Counted from the stretch's first letter, positions 45,356 to 55,246 are shown. The stretch: 64,000 nucleotides of DNA from Gammaproteobacteria bacterium (GCA_009840305.1 VXNY01000024.1:310001-374000), one strand, 5' to 3'. Numbers and translations are program-made. The notes: a model not told the origin generated them from the letters alone.

Positions 45356-46198
45356 TTGACCATTAAAGTCAACATGAGGCCAGAACAGAACTTTACTGGC
45401 ATTTCGAATTCTGGATACACAGTCTCGCTACGAGCCCAAGACCTTTTTGATCTCCAGCGCGGGGGATTGGCATCAAAAGATCTAGTACTCATGGGTCTTG
45501 GCAGCTGTTGCACAGTTTCTGTAGTCCACATACTCCACAAGTCCAAGGCTGACATTACAGAGTGTCGTACGCAAGTGACTACCATACCAGAAGAGTCAGA
45601 TCTAAACGACATAAGCGCCATTCATCTACACTTCGACCTATTGGGGCACCATTTAAACGAATCGACAATCGTTCGGGCGTTGAATCTAGGCACCGAAAAA
45701 TACTGCCCTGTGTCCAACATCCTGCGTCGCGCTGGAATTGACATCACTCATGCCCATACCTTAAACCCTCCCAGTTCAGAACCACCAAACACTCATGAAT
45801 CGTCAGTTTCCAAGCTTAAAACCCTAGGTATTCACCATGTAGCGTTAACTTCCACAAACTATGAAGCGAGTCGCAAGTTTTATTCTGAAATTATGAAAAT
45901 GCAAGTGGAATGGGAACCCGATTCCGATAACGTGTATTTAACCAATGGAAACGACAATCTTGCGATTCATCGGGGCAATCCAAAGGACTCGAACTTGGAC
46001 CACATTGGATTCATACTAAATTCTGAAGCAGACGTGGATCAGTGGTATTCGTACCTTTGCAAAGAAGGGGTGCAAATCGCGAAAGAACCAAAAACACATC
46101 GAGATGGTGCTCGAAGCTTTTACGTGTATGACCCAGACGGCGTTAGTGTCCAGATCATTTACCACCCGCCACTGAGCAACCAAGCATCGAATTCCTAA
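45356..46198 (+). CDS. OsmC-like and VOC (glyoxalase-like) domain fusion
   Basis: From a TTG at 45356 the product starts TIKVNMRPEQNFTG, an OsmC N-terminus; the frame is open to a TTG at 45272. The OsmC domain (about 1-135) has both peroxidatic cysteines, in GLGSCCTVSVV and EKYCPVSN. A linker and a VOC domain follow (about 158-275) with GIHHVALTSTNYEASRKFY and DPDGVSVQIIYHPP. OsmC proteins reduce organic peroxides; VOC domains bind metal or aldehyde-derived substrates. I know of no common protein with this order, so the combined role is open. Confidence 0.85.
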   Translation: MTIKVNMRPEQNFTGISNSGYTVSLRAQDLFDLQRGGLASKDLVLMGLGSCCTVSVVHILHKSKADITECRTQVTTIPEESDLNDISAIHLHFDLLGHHLNESTIVRALNLGTEKYCPVSNILRRAGIDITHAHTLNPPSSEPPNTHESSVSKLKTLGIHHVALTSTNYEASRKFYSEIMKMQVEWEPDSDNVYLTNGNDNLAIHRGNPKDSNLDHIGFILNSEADVDQWYSYLCKEGVQIAKEPKTHRDGARSFYVYDPDGVSVQIIYHPPLSNQASNS

Positions 46199-46227
46199 AT
46201 GCGCGGTAATGTTCCCGGTTCCTCAAG

Positions 46228-46902
46228 CTAGATACGTTGTGTCGTAATAGTCATGACTTTGGACATCAGAGTCATGAATTGTTTCACCGAACGTGGAAAC
46301 TCAACGCCGCCACTGTCCAATGCTTCCGAGCCGTGCCGGATTTCGTCTTCTCGAATTTTGTCGAGTATAGCTCGCGAACGCTCATCTTGTTCTGGTAGTT
46401 GGGCTAAATGTTTGTCGATGTGTTTTTTCACTTCGTCTTCTGTCGCTTCTACAAATCCTAAACTAATCTTATCACCCATCGCTCCTGTTATCGCACCTAT
46501 GCCTACCGAAGCGAGGAAAAAAACTGGGGCTAACATGCTCTCTGGACTCGATAGTTCTCGCAATCGCATTCGGCACCAATTCAAGTGTTCTACTTCCTCT
46601 GCTGCGGCTGTTCGAAGTTGCAGTCTAGTAGCGTGGTCGCGCGCAACAAATGCTTGACCCTCGTACAAACCTTGGGCACATATTTCGCCGGTGTGGTTAA
46701 CTCGCATCAAAGAAGCAGAAACTCGAGATTCATGCTCGTTTAATTGTTTTCCTTCGGGAAATTCTTGAGCAGAAACGCTCTTCCGACTCGACCCGGTCAA
46801 AGTCCGCAGACTCGCATCAAGGAGTTCGATGACTCTGTCAATCGGACGTAGCGAGTCAATCGAACTTTGACTACTGTCAGAAGGCACTGAGTTCAATCGC
46901 AA
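46228..46902 (-). CDS. coq7: 3-demethoxyubiquinol 3-hydroxylase Coq7
   Basis: A diiron hydroxylase of ubiquinone synthesis. MRVNHTGEICAQGLYEGQAF, EEVEHLNWC and EDEIRHGSEAL hold the E-x-x-H iron motifs. Ubiquinone implies aerobic respiration. At 224 residues it is normal. It ends convergently with the OsmC-VOC gene, and purD starts upstream with three bases between. Confidence 0.96.
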   Translation of the reverse strand: MRLNSVPSDSSQSSIDSLRPIDRVIELLDASLRTLTGSSRKSVSAQEFPEGKQLNEHESRVSASLMRVNHTGEICAQGLYEGQAFVARDHATRLQLRTAAAEEVEHLNWCRMRLRELSSPESMLAPVFFLASVGIGAITGAMGDKISLGFVEATEDEVKKHIDKHLAQLPEQDERSRAILDKIREDEIRHGSEALDSGGVEFPRSVKQFMTLMSKVMTITTQRI

Positions 46903-46905
46903 ATT

Positions 46906-48198
46906 TCACGCAGTCTTATTGCGTTCACGTTCGATCGCCTTGTGGCCAATGTCAGTTCGCATGTGTACACCTGACCACTGGATCTTGTTTGCACGTGCAT
47001 AAGTATTCCGTTGCGCAAGTTCTACCGTAGGACCTGAACTGACCACAGTTAACACCCGACCACCATTGGTGACGATACGCCCTTGTTCTTCTTTCGTACC
47101 AGCGTGAAATACTTTAGTACCTGGAACGTTCGCATTTAGACCTGTGATCGGTAGGTTGGTCTTGTACTTGCCGGGATATCCTGGTGAGGCCAAAACTACC
47201 GCAACGGTACAGTTCTTCTTAAATTCCAGCTGTTGTCCTTTCAATCCACCAGGTTCAGTCGCCGCTAGACAGTGCATCGCAAAATTTGATTGCAAACGCA
47301 TCAAAACAGGTTGTGCTTCCGGATCGCCAAATCTGCAGTTAAATTCAACCACGTATGGTTCTCGATCCTGGATCATTAGACCTACATATAAGAATCCGTG
47401 GTAAGGATTGCTTTCCTCCTGCATTCCTTGGATCGTTGGAGACACAATGCGTTTCATAATTTTCTCATGGACATCATCGTCAATTACAGGTGCTGGAGAA
47501 TAAGCTCCCATGCCACCGGTATTTGGTCCTTGGTCTCCGTCAAATGCCGGTTTATGGTCTTGAGACGTTGCGAAGGGGAGAATGTTCTCTCCATCTGTCA
47601 AAACAATGAAACTTGCTTCTTCACCTGCTAGAAACTCTTCGATTACAACAGTGGAAGCTGCGTCACCGAAAGCACGACCAGATAACATATTGCGAGCTGC
47701 GTTGAGGGCTTGATTCAACGACCGCGCTACGACCACTCCTTTACCAGCCGCTAAGCCATCCGCTTTGATCACGATTGGAAATTCGCTTCGACGAATACGT
47801 GCACAAGCTTCTTCGATGTCATGAGTAACAAACGACTTTGCCGTTGGGATCTGATGTCTTTTCATAAACTCTTTAGCGAAAGATTTTGATCCCTCGAGCT
47901 GCGCCGCGAACATCGTCGGAGCCAGGCACTTGTGACCGTTGCTGTCGAGGAAGTCTTTTAAACCGGCGACGATCGGTTGTTCGGGTCCGATAACGGTGAG
48001 ATCAATCGCGTGTGTCCGTACCGCCTCTTCGATCGCATCATGATCTGATACACTCAAAGCAACGTTGCGAACTTTCGGTTCGCGTGCGGTTCCTGGATTT
48101 CCGGGTGCTACGAGTACTTCAGACACCTCAGCGGACTGGGCTAAACTCCAGGCTAGTGCATGTTCGCGCCCCCCCGACCCTATCACCAGTACCTTCAT
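46906..48198 (-). CDS. purD: Phosphoribosylamine-glycine ligase
   Basis: The 430-residue ATP-grasp enzyme has the N-terminal GSGGREHALAWSL (about 7-19), the ATP-binding ADGLAAGKGVVVA (about 146-158) and the metal motif EFNCRFGDPEAQ (about 281-292). It forms glycinamide ribonucleotide, the second step of purine synthesis. The order prmA-purH-purD-coq7 reads as one minus-strand transcript with tight spacing. Confidence 0.98.
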   Translation of the reverse strand: MKVLVIGSGGREHALAWSLAQSAEVSEVLVAPGNPGTAREPKVRNVALSVSDHDAIEEAVRTHAIDLTVIGPEQPIVAGLKDFLDSNGHKCLAPTMFAAQLEGSKSFAKEFMKRHQIPTAKSFVTHDIEEACARIRRSEFPIVIKADGLAAGKGVVVARSLNQALNAARNMLSGRAFGDAASTVVIEEFLAGEEASFIVLTDGENILPFATSQDHKPAFDGDQGPNTGGMGAYSPAPVIDDDVHEKIMKRIVSPTIQGMQEESNPYHGFLYVGLMIQDREPYVVEFNCRFGDPEAQPVLMRLQSNFAMHCLAATEPGGLKGQQLEFKKNCTVAVVLASPGYPGKYKTNLPITGLNANVPGTKVFHAGTKEEQGRIVTNGGRVLTVVSSGPTVELAQRNTYARANKIQWSGVHMRTDIGHKAIERERNKTA

Positions 48199-48216
48199 TT
48201 AGTGTTCGAACTGTTC

Positions 48217-49776
48217 CTAGTGTCTGAAATGTCGAACGCCGGTAAACAACATCGCCATACCCGATTCATTGGCTGCCTCGATGACTTCTTGATCCCTACG
48301 TAAACCACCAGGTTGTATGACGGCACTAATACCTGCTGCTGCTGCCGTGTCAATGCTGTCGCGAAACGGAAAAGCAGCATCGGAAGCTAGTACTGCGCCA
48401 ACCATGTTAAACTCAGCTTCCTGTGCCTTCATGGTTGCAATTTTAGCACTCACTACTCGGCTCATTTGACCGGCTCCAATACCTACAGTTCTTTTGTCTT
48501 TTGCGATGACTATTGCATTAGACTTTACGTGCTTCGCGACATTCCAAGCAAACTCTAAATCCTCCAGTTCTGTCTTTGAAGGGGCGCGTTCCGTAACACA
48601 CTTGGAACTTTGTGAGTCCAAAGTTTTCGTATCGGAGTCTTGCAACAAATATCCACCCGAAACGTGTCGGTACTGCAGTTCGTTTCTAAGAGAGAAACGT
48701 GCCCCGAGTTCTAATACCCGAAGCGATTTGCGTTGCTTAGCTACCTGCCGAGCAGAAGCATCAATCTGAGGTGCAATAACCACTTCCACAAACTGGTTCT
48801 CAATGATCAACTGTAAGGTATCACCTTCTAAGGGTACGTTAAAGGCTAGAATGCCGCCAAAAGCGGAAGTAGCATCGGTTGCAAAGGCTTTGAGATAAGC
48901 CTGTTCGGCGTTTGTGGAAATTGCGACTCCGCAAGGATTCCCATGCTTAACAATCACACACGCCGGTTCTGAAAAACGACTAACACACTCCAGCGCGGCA
49001 TCGACGTCGGCAATGTTGTTATACGACAGTTGCTTACCCTGTACTAAGCTTGCAGAAACCACAGTTCCCGAGCTATTGGAATTGTCAACAGAATACAGCG
49101 CGGCCTCCTGATGGGGGTTTTCTCCATAGCGTAAGTCAAAACTTTTGTTCAACGCTAGAAACGAAGTCTCTGGAAACTTTTCCGCTCGAGAAAAGTACTG
49201 CGCTATCGCAATGTCATAAGACGCGACGTGCGCGAATGCCTTAGTTGCCATGTGGTACCGATACTCGTAATCTAGTTCGCCTTTCTGAAATCTAGCGATG
49301 ACTGCTCTGTAATCTTTGGGATCCACTACAACAAGAACATGCTCGTGGTTTTTGGCTCCAGCTCGAATCAGGGCTGCGCCGCCGATGTCTATATTTTCTA
49401 TCGCTTCATCGTGAGAACAAGCTTCTTGTGAAACGACATTTGAGAAGGGATATAGATTTACTACAACGATGTCGATTTCTGTGATACCGTACTTGTCAAC
49501 ATCATCATGATCCTTCTTTCGACGGGATAGAATTCCGCCGTGGACGTGTGGATGCAGAGTCTTCACTCGGCCATCCATCATCGTTGGAAACCCGGTGACC
49601 TCGTCGACGCTGACGAGACCGACACCAGCTTCATCAAGAGCGGCGGCCGTGCCGCCACTGGCCAAGAGCGTGCACCCCAGATGTTGAAGCTGCAGAGAAA
49701 ATTCCACAATATTTGTTTTGTCGTGGACGCTCAACAAAACTGTTTTTGGAGCTAGCGATGTCAATCTTTTTCTCAA
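48217..49776 (-). CDS. purH: Bifunctional AICAR transformylase/IMP cyclohydrolase
   Basis: PurH does the last two steps to IMP. The 519-residue protein has the N-terminal MGS-like IMP cyclohydrolase (about 10-150, LLSVHDKTNIVEF, TLHPHVHGGIL) and the C-terminal AICARFT domain (about 200-519, LRYGENPHQEAALY, IVKHGNPCGVA). The length is typical. The prmA stop overlaps its start by four bases. Confidence 0.98.
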   Translation of the reverse strand: MRKRLTSLAPKTVLLSVHDKTNIVEFSLQLQHLGCTLLASGGTAAALDEAGVGLVSVDEVTGFPTMMDGRVKTLHPHVHGGILSRRKKDHDDVDKYGITEIDIVVVNLYPFSNVVSQEACSHDEAIENIDIGGAALIRAGAKNHEHVLVVVDPKDYRAVIARFQKGELDYEYRYHMATKAFAHVASYDIAIAQYFSRAEKFPETSFLALNKSFDLRYGENPHQEAALYSVDNSNSSGTVVSASLVQGKQLSYNNIADVDAALECVSRFSEPACVIVKHGNPCGVAISTNAEQAYLKAFATDATSAFGGILAFNVPLEGDTLQLIIENQFVEVVIAPQIDASARQVAKQRKSLRVLELGARFSLRNELQYRHVSGGYLLQDSDTKTLDSQSSKCVTERAPSKTELEDLEFAWNVAKHVKSNAIVIAKDKRTVGIGAGQMSRVVSAKIATMKAQEAEFNMVGAVLASDAAFPFRDSIDTAAAAGISAVIQPGGLRRDQEVIEAANESGMAMLFTGVRHFRH

Positions 49777-50633
49777 TTAATGGTTGGCATCCTATTGCCT
49801 ATCATCAAGTGCCACTCCTCTTGTTCCACAATCTCTTCAAATTCGATTGTCGGATATGCGGACTGAACACGATCAATCTGATTTGGAAGCAACCCAGTGA
49901 GAAGGATAGTGCCACCGGAACTGAGACAAGTGGTCAAAATAGGAGCGAACTCTACGATCGTGTTTAACAGGACGTTGGCAAGGATCAGATCATAAGTTCT
50001 TCCCGGAGGAATCGTCTCGGCTACCAAAAATTCTACGTCATTGTAACGTGCATTATCTCGTGTGGTCTCTCTTGCTAGAACATCGATATCGATCGCATCA
50101 ACTGTCCTGGCACCTAGTATTTTGGCGGCGATACTCAGAATTCCAGAACCGGTTCCAAAATCAAGTACGTTCTTGTTTTTGGGTGGATGCTTTGCTAACC
50201 AATAGAGACACATACTTGTGGTCGGATGTTCTCCCGTTCCAAACGCTAAGCCTGGATCTAATCGAATTACATTCGTCAAGTCCAACGCTCGCGACCTTCG
50301 CGGAACGACCCATAACCCGCCGAAATCCTTGGGTTCAAGTCGTACAGTATTAGTTTGTTTCCATTCGTCGTCCCGAACGAAACTGATGTCCAACGATTCA
50401 GTTCCTGCTGTTTGAACTCGTTCAATTACCTTACTAATGTCATCGTGCAAGGAGAATAGAGCTTCCACTCGAACGTGAGACCACTTCGGTAATTCATGCA
50501 ATGTGTGTTCTAAAAATGTCTCATTTCCGACACTCGATACCGTTAGCGATTGTGCGTCGTAGCGAAAAAGCGTCTCTTCAATCGATCCCAGTCTATTCTG
50601 AGCCACGATTAACGAAACCTTCACCCAGGGCAT
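49773..50633 (-). CDS. prmA: Ribosomal protein L11 methyltransferase
   Basis: A 286-residue class I SAM methyltransferase with an N-terminal L11-binding domain (about 1-90), a linker and the SAM domain: DPGLAFGTGEHPTT (about 127-140) is the family signature and DFGTGSGILSIAA (about 157-169) is motif I. LANVL (about 217) is the catalytic region. It trimethylates L11. It is coupled to purH by an ATGA overlap. Confidence 0.97.
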   Translation of the reverse strand: MPWVKVSLIVAQNRLGSIEETLFRYDAQSLTVSSVGNETFLEHTLHELPKWSHVRVEALFSLHDDISKVIERVQTAGTESLDISFVRDDEWKQTNTVRLEPKDFGGLWVVPRRSRALDLTNVIRLDPGLAFGTGEHPTTSMCLYWLAKHPPKNKNVLDFGTGSGILSIAAKILGARTVDAIDIDVLARETTRDNARYNDVEFLVAETIPPGRTYDLILANVLLNTIVEFAPILTTCLSSGGTILLTGLLPNQIDRVQSAYPTIEFEEIVEQEEWHLMIGNRMPTIN

Positions 50634-50636
50634 AGT

Positions 50637-51473
50637 TCACCGAATTGAAGGACCATGTGAATTCGATGTTTCATCCAACGGTACCCGAGAATCCAATTCA
50701 TCATTAATTTGGTCTCCGTCAGTGTTCATGGTGTCTTCGCTGATCGATGCATGTGTGCAATCAAAATCTGAAAAATTCTTGCTAACTTCGCGGTACAGTG
50801 TGTTTCTTCCAGATTTCACTCCGAGCTTGAACGTTACCTGTTCCAACACCGTACCTTTGGTTTGTTCCTCAAAACGAAAAGTCGAAAAGTTTTCGTATTC
50901 GTTGACATGCGTCCAACGATGAATTCGGAAAGACTTTCGGGCAATACTCTTCATCTCAAGCAACTGTCCCGTATTCGAGTCGATCGTTAGCTCGTGCGCC
51001 ACTTGCTGATTCAAACTCTGAGCTACAGAGGGTAAGACTTTATATACAAACTTTAACTTTGACTGAGATTTATCCAATAGTTGTATGGAGTCGATGTCGA
51101 TGAATTCAAAATTTAGGACCGCAGGATGGCGTTGTCGTGGTTTGGGTTCGTAGTTGTGAAACTGTTGCTCTGTTGGACTTTTACCGTTTAACCGTAAAAG
51201 TTGCCATTCCAATCCTAACCCAGCGCTAGGATCGAAGCGTTCCTGCATACTTCCAACATCCTTAATGGTAGTTTGTTGTGTGTACGCACAATTTCTTAAC
51301 GTCCGTACCTTGGTTGTTTCTTTTGCATTCAATACTCCGTCCAACAGAGATCTCAAGTCGGCACCAATTTCCTGCGCTCTCACGAAACCGGTACTACACG
51401 CACAAATCACCAATACTATGAGTACATAACCTAGGCATGGAAAGCACGACTTTTTACTACATTCAGTCAACAT
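50637..51473 (-). CDS. Unknown secreted protein with a TSP3-like calcium-binding tail
   Basis: I do not recognise this protein. Its 278 residues begin with a signal peptide (about 13-33, cleavage near AQ/E) and a beta-rich body (about 60-235). Near the C-terminus NTDGDQINDELD (about 253-264) resembles the Asp-rich calcium loop of thrombospondin type 3 repeats. Two Cys in the mature part (in RNCAY and FDCTHA) could form a disulfide. It sits directly upstream of prmA on the same strand, four bases away, so it may share its transcript. Function unknown. Confidence 0.6.
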   Translation of the reverse strand: MLTECSKKSCFPCLGYVLIVLVICACSTGFVRAQEIGADLRSLLDGVLNAKETTKVRTLRNCAYTQQTTIKDVGSMQERFDPSAGLGLEWQLLRLNGKSPTEQQFHNYEPKPRQRHPAVLNFEFIDIDSIQLLDKSQSKLKFVYKVLPSVAQSLNQQVAHELTIDSNTGQLLEMKSIARKSFRIHRWTHVNEYENFSTFRFEEQTKGTVLEQVTFKLGVKSGRNTLYREVSKNFSDFDCTHASISEDTMNTDGDQINDELDSRVPLDETSNSHGPSIR

Positions 51474-51668
51474 TGGATTGGATAAATATCAGCCTGTACA
51501 AATTTATTGAACGAGGTCATTCAGTCGATGTCAACCGGCTCGGTGGTTGCAACTAGATTCAATTCATACCGGAAGGATTATGTTTATTGATTCCATCTGA
51601 TAACTCGTAAAATAAACTTTAGATCCAGTGTTCAGAAATCCTGCTAGACCAACATTTATGCCCCTCCA

Positions 51669-52583
51669 TTGGCTTGGAGCTACTTGCAACAAATTCACGT
51701 GAGAAGTGTGTCTAACGTAAAACCCGTGTCGCTTTCGTCCCACTATTCGGACGCCAAAACACAATCCGGCGCACACATCGTTGATGTATTGATCGAAGAA
51801 CGGGCGATCAATCTTATGCAACGCCCAACAACTTGGCGACTGCTTCGCAAACTGGGTGATGGTATCCTAGGTTACAACAAAGCAATTCGTATGGCGGATA
51901 AGATTGCACCGATGCTAGGGCGCGAAGTATTTGACTACATGTCGGATTTGCTAAAGTTAAAACTGACGGTATCGGGTTTGGAACATGTACCTAAAACCGG
52001 AGCGACCATCCTAACTCCAAATCATCCTGCAGGTATCGCTGATGGAATTGCGGTCTACGACGCTTTGAAATCGATACGCGATGACATCATATTCGTCGCA
52101 AATCGTGATGCGATTCGAGTGTCACCGGGATTGAGCGAAACGATCATTCCGGTTGAGTGGCGCGACGAACTTCGTACTGCAACTCGTAATCGTGAGACAA
52201 TTGGCGCGCTTATTCGCGCCATTAGGAATGGGCGTCTCATAGTGATTTTTCCCTCCGGTCGGCTTGCGCGCCCGACCATCAAGGGTTTACAAGAGCGACC
52301 TTGGCAAATTACTGCTTTGAATCTAGCCCAGAAGTATCAAATCAATGTGTTACCCATGCACATCACAGGGCGCAACACGTTCTTGTACTATCTCAGTTGG
52401 TATATCAATTCGGAACTGAAAGACATCATGATCTTCCGAGAACTGCTACACAAAACTGGCCAACGATACAAACTTAACATAGGTGAGCCTTTTCAAGTAG
52501 TTGGCGACATTGCCGAACAGACTGAGAAACTACGTACTTGGGTTACAGCAGAACTGAAAGAAGGAAAAACTAAGTTTCCATAA
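51669..52583 (+). CDS. PlsC-like acyltransferase
   Basis: The sequence has the acyltransferase HxxxxD motif as NHPAGIAD (about 117-124) and the conserved VIFPSGR (about 194-200), so it belongs to the glycerol-phosphate acyltransferase superfamily and probably acylates a lipid or lysophospholipid precursor. The N-terminus is uncertain: the open frame starts at TTG 51669, with GTG at 51699 and 51708 as alternatives, and none has a clear ribosome binding site. Its end overlaps the convergent ferredoxin-like gene by 14 bases. Confidence 0.8.
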   Translation: MAWSYLQQIHVRSVSNVKPVSLSSHYSDAKTQSGAHIVDVLIEERAINLMQRPTTWRLLRKLGDGILGYNKAIRMADKIAPMLGREVFDYMSDLLKLKLTVSGLEHVPKTGATILTPNHPAGIADGIAVYDALKSIRDDIIFVANRDAIRVSPGLSETIIPVEWRDELRTATRNRETIGALIRAIRNGRLIVIFPSGRLARPTIKGLQERPWQITALNLAQKYQINVLPMHITGRNTFLYYLSWYINSELKDIMIFRELLHKTGQRYKLNIGEPFQVVGDIAEQTEKLRTWVTAELKEGKTKFP

Positions 52584-53331
52584 ACGGGTACACCGTTTTT
52601 AGTTTATCTTTAGAACAACTTTCCCGAATCTGAATGGGTCCGCCGCGAACGAGCTCTATCCCGATTTCGCGTACTTGCTCTTCTGGCTTGAACTCCGATC
52701 GACCACGCAAATGTACGGTCGCAATCTCCTGATTCTCGATGACGCGAAAAAAGTTCGCAGCCGATTCAGCATGAACGCGTCCATAGAGTCGGGCTTGAGG
52801 TAATACTAAAACGTTTGGTGCAAATCGATGGCCACCCAGATGGCTACACTGCCACGCTCGGCCGTTGGACAATTCACTCAAGACAACCCAAGTTCGGTGA
52901 CCATACTTCGCACAACACCGGTCTCGTGTACCGTGGGTACACACGAAGTATGTGTTCGACTCAACTAAATCCCCAATGTCTTTGCAAACGTCAAGATCAA
53001 TAAGTTCATCGTAGGAATGCAATATTTGATGACGTAGCTGGCCGGATTCGGCGATGAAAATACTGTACCCAGAGCGCGCCGAACGACTACCTCGGATCAT
53101 CTGTACTCGAGGGAATCGCCCGCCTTCTCGAAGTAAGTCTAAAGTACGATTAATCCAAAATTGAATATCCGTAGACAGAGAGTTCGATTTGATCGGATCG
53201 TGCGCCCACAAGCCGGTAAATTCAAGCAATATCCAAAGATCCACTCGAGGAGCTGTTCCTCGCATGCTCTCTCCCTGTGCTAAAGAGAATGTTGAACAGT
53301 CTTGGTCATTACTCACAACAGTAGTGTCCAA
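52570..53331 (-). CDS. Sucrase/ferredoxin-like family protein
   Basis: A 253-residue protein of the Suc_Fer-like family (thioredoxin-fold [2Fe-2S] ferredoxin-like). Cysteines in VCTHGTRDRCCAKYG (about 129-143) and QCSHLGGHRFAPN (about 160-172) match the cluster-ligand pattern. An early LLEFTGLWAHDP segment is also typical. Its partner and redox role are unknown. The gene stands alone. Confidence 0.8.
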   Translation of the reverse strand: MDTTVVSNDQDCSTFSLAQGESMRGTAPRVDLWILLEFTGLWAHDPIKSNSLSTDIQFWINRTLDLLREGGRFPRVQMIRGSRSARSGYSIFIAESGQLRHQILHSYDELIDLDVCKDIGDLVESNTYFVCTHGTRDRCCAKYGHRTWVVLSELSNGRAWQCSHLGGHRFAPNVLVLPQARLYGRVHAESAANFFRVIENQEIATVHLRGRSEFKPEEQVREIGIELVRGGPIQIRESCSKDKLKTVYPFMET

Positions 53332-53556
53332 AAAAGTAATTCACGCGAAATGTGACAGTGTAGAACGGCATGTTTGGAAGCATTGTAGGAATGGGTGATC
53401 GGGAGGGGCACTCCAGATTTGAATTTCGGAGATTCAATACCAAATTTACTGCTCGCACTACATCGGCACGACCTTCGAGCAGGCTAATTAACCTCTGTCT
53501 AAAATTTTTGACAAATCGCAAAGTGCAATGCTGCAATTAACTATGGCGCCAAGCTC

Positions 53557-54312
53557 TTGAGACAGATTACTTGTTGCGTGTTACTTATCGGGAATGAATT
53601 ACTCTCGGGTAGAACACGTGAATCCAACCTACACTACATCGCGGAATATCTAGGCGCTAAGGGAATTCGCGTCGCCGAAGCGCGCGTTATACCGGACATC
53701 CACCAGAGGATAGCTGACACTGTAAATGAAGTTCGCAAAAAACATGATTACATCTTCACCACGGGTGGAATTGGTCCGACCCACGATGATATAACCGCTG
53801 AGAGTATCGCTTTGGCATTTGACCTACCTTTGGTCGAAAACGAGACCATTGCGAATCGAATCAAAACGCGCACTCCCCGGGATAGTACGTTGACCAATCG
53901 TTTGCGTATGGCGCGGGTACCCCAAGGCGCAAGTCTTATAGAAAATTTAACCGGCGGTCCTCAGGGTTTCTACCTTGAAAATGTGTACGTAATGGCTGGA
54001 ATTCCAAGTGTTTTACGTGCCATGCTACCGACCATTGATATCGCCTCGTGCGCACCTTTGCACTCGTGCAGTTTAGAAGTAGCATTGGGGGAGAGTCACA
54101 TTGCTCGCCAGTTGGATGAGGTTCAACGGCAATTTCCGATGCTTGAAGTCGGAAGTTACCCTTTTGTACGCGACGGCCAAATTGGTACCTCAGTTGTGTT
54201 CCGTGGAACGGAAATCGAGCAACTGTCAGCAGCGTTTGACACAACTAGACAAGTCTTACTTCGACTCGGAGCTCGTCCTACCTCAGAGACTTTCGATTGG
54301 GATACTAGCTGA
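53557..54312 (+). CDS. CinA-type molybdopterin-binding-domain protein
   Basis: A single MoCF/MoaB-like domain with IGNELLSGRTRESN (about 11-24), TTGGIGPTHDDIT (about 68-80) and a late MAGIPSVLRAML (about 147-158). This is the N-terminal domain of CinA without the C-terminal deamidase half; stand-alone forms are common in Proteobacteria. A TTG at 53557 is the start, just after an in-frame TGA ends the upstream frame. Its substrate is unknown; CinA relatives act on pyridine nucleotides. Confidence 0.85.
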   Translation: MRQITCCVLLIGNELLSGRTRESNLHYIAEYLGAKGIRVAEARVIPDIHQRIADTVNEVRKKHDYIFTTGGIGPTHDDITAESIALAFDLPLVENETIANRIKTRTPRDSTLTNRLRMARVPQGASLIENLTGGPQGFYLENVYVMAGIPSVLRAMLPTIDIASCAPLHSCSLEVALGESHIARQLDEVQRQFPMLEVGSYPFVRDGQIGTSVVFRGTEIEQLSAAFDTTRQVLLRLGARPTSETFDWDTS

Positions 54313-54346
54313 GTTCAGTCTGTGCTAAGGCGATGGGTCTTTACTT

Positions 54347-55204
54347 TCAAGAGTCCGTGGCACTCCCTACGAGTAAGTACTGTAACACTTTAGTGGTCTC
54401 TACGTCTTCCTCGTGCTTCAGAGAAGCCATACGTGAATATATCTCCGCAGCCGCGTCGTGAAAGCCAGATGGCAGTTCCGCAGTGTTGAAAGTCTTAGCA
54501 ATCTCGCGCATTTCTGGCGCAAAACGCCAAGCTTTGGGACTTGTACCTGGTCCAATCCGTTCAGACCGATCCCACAACGAGTTTTCTGACTGAGACCATT
54601 CTGCTTGCAACGACTTACTAACACCGTAGTGCTCAGCCAGGGCACGAATTCCCAAAATTAAAGCAGCTGTGCCTTTGGTGTAAGCTGCATAGCACATCTT
54701 CATTGCTGATGCAGCTAGTGGTCCGTTTACCAAGACCTCGGTTTGCACTCGAGTGGACTGAAACAACTTCGCGATTTGGTGCGCATTCGATCCTGACAGA
54801 TACAACCGTGTGTGTCCATGAACACGCGGGGGAGGACCCACTATACCCCCGTCAACATATCGTTCGCCGTAGATATCTAATAGTCCCTGTGCGGTGGATG
54901 GAGCAATCGCGTTCGCATCACAGTAAGTTCCCAAAAATTCAGTCTTTGCTACCGCACGACCGACGTCAATCGCGTTCTCGGGTGGGCACACCGAGAGTAC
55001 GACTTCAACTTCGGTTATTGCTTCTGCTAGGGAACCAGCTCGCGTTAAATCGGCCTGTGCAGCGCGCTCCTCAGTCGCTTCTGATCTGTTTTCAGCAACC
55101 CAAAAAACTTTGTGGTCGTTCTCTACTAGATTACTCCCTAACGAGGAACCCATCGACCCAGGATGTAAGAGTAAAACTCTTGTCATATTCATATCACCTA
55201 GCAA
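54347..55204 (-). CDS. NAD-binding dehydrogenase with DUF1932 C-terminal domain
   Basis: A beta-hydroxyacid-dehydrogenase-like protein of 285 residues: Rossmann domain (about 6-165, with LLLHPGSMGSSLGSNLVENDH) and a DUF1932-type helical C-terminal domain (about 185-270), with the conserved Lys in ASAMKMCYAAYTKG (about 165-178). It should reduce or oxidise a beta-hydroxy acid; the substrate is unknown. ATGs at 55192 and 55186 are alternative starts. Confidence 0.82.
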   Translation of the reverse strand: MLGDMNMTRVLLLHPGSMGSSLGSNLVENDHKVFWVAENRSEATEERAAQADLTRAGSLAEAITEVEVVLSVCPPENAIDVGRAVAKTEFLGTYCDANAIAPSTAQGLLDIYGERYVDGGIVGPPPRVHGHTRLYLSGSNAHQIAKLFQSTRVQTEVLVNGPLAASAMKMCYAAYTKGTAALILGIRALAEHYGVSKSLQAEWSQSENSLWDRSERIGPGTSPKAWRFAPEMREIAKTFNTAELPSGFHDAAAEIYSRMASLKHEEDVETTKVLQYLLVGSATDS

Positions 55205-55246
55205 ACCTCTTTACCAAATAATTGTTGAGTAATATAGCCGAAGCGT

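Noticed and set aside
53332-53556. Minus-strand ORF near the CinA-type gene
   Set aside because: No motif, low-complexity content and overlap with the CinA-type gene's leader; not a supported gene.
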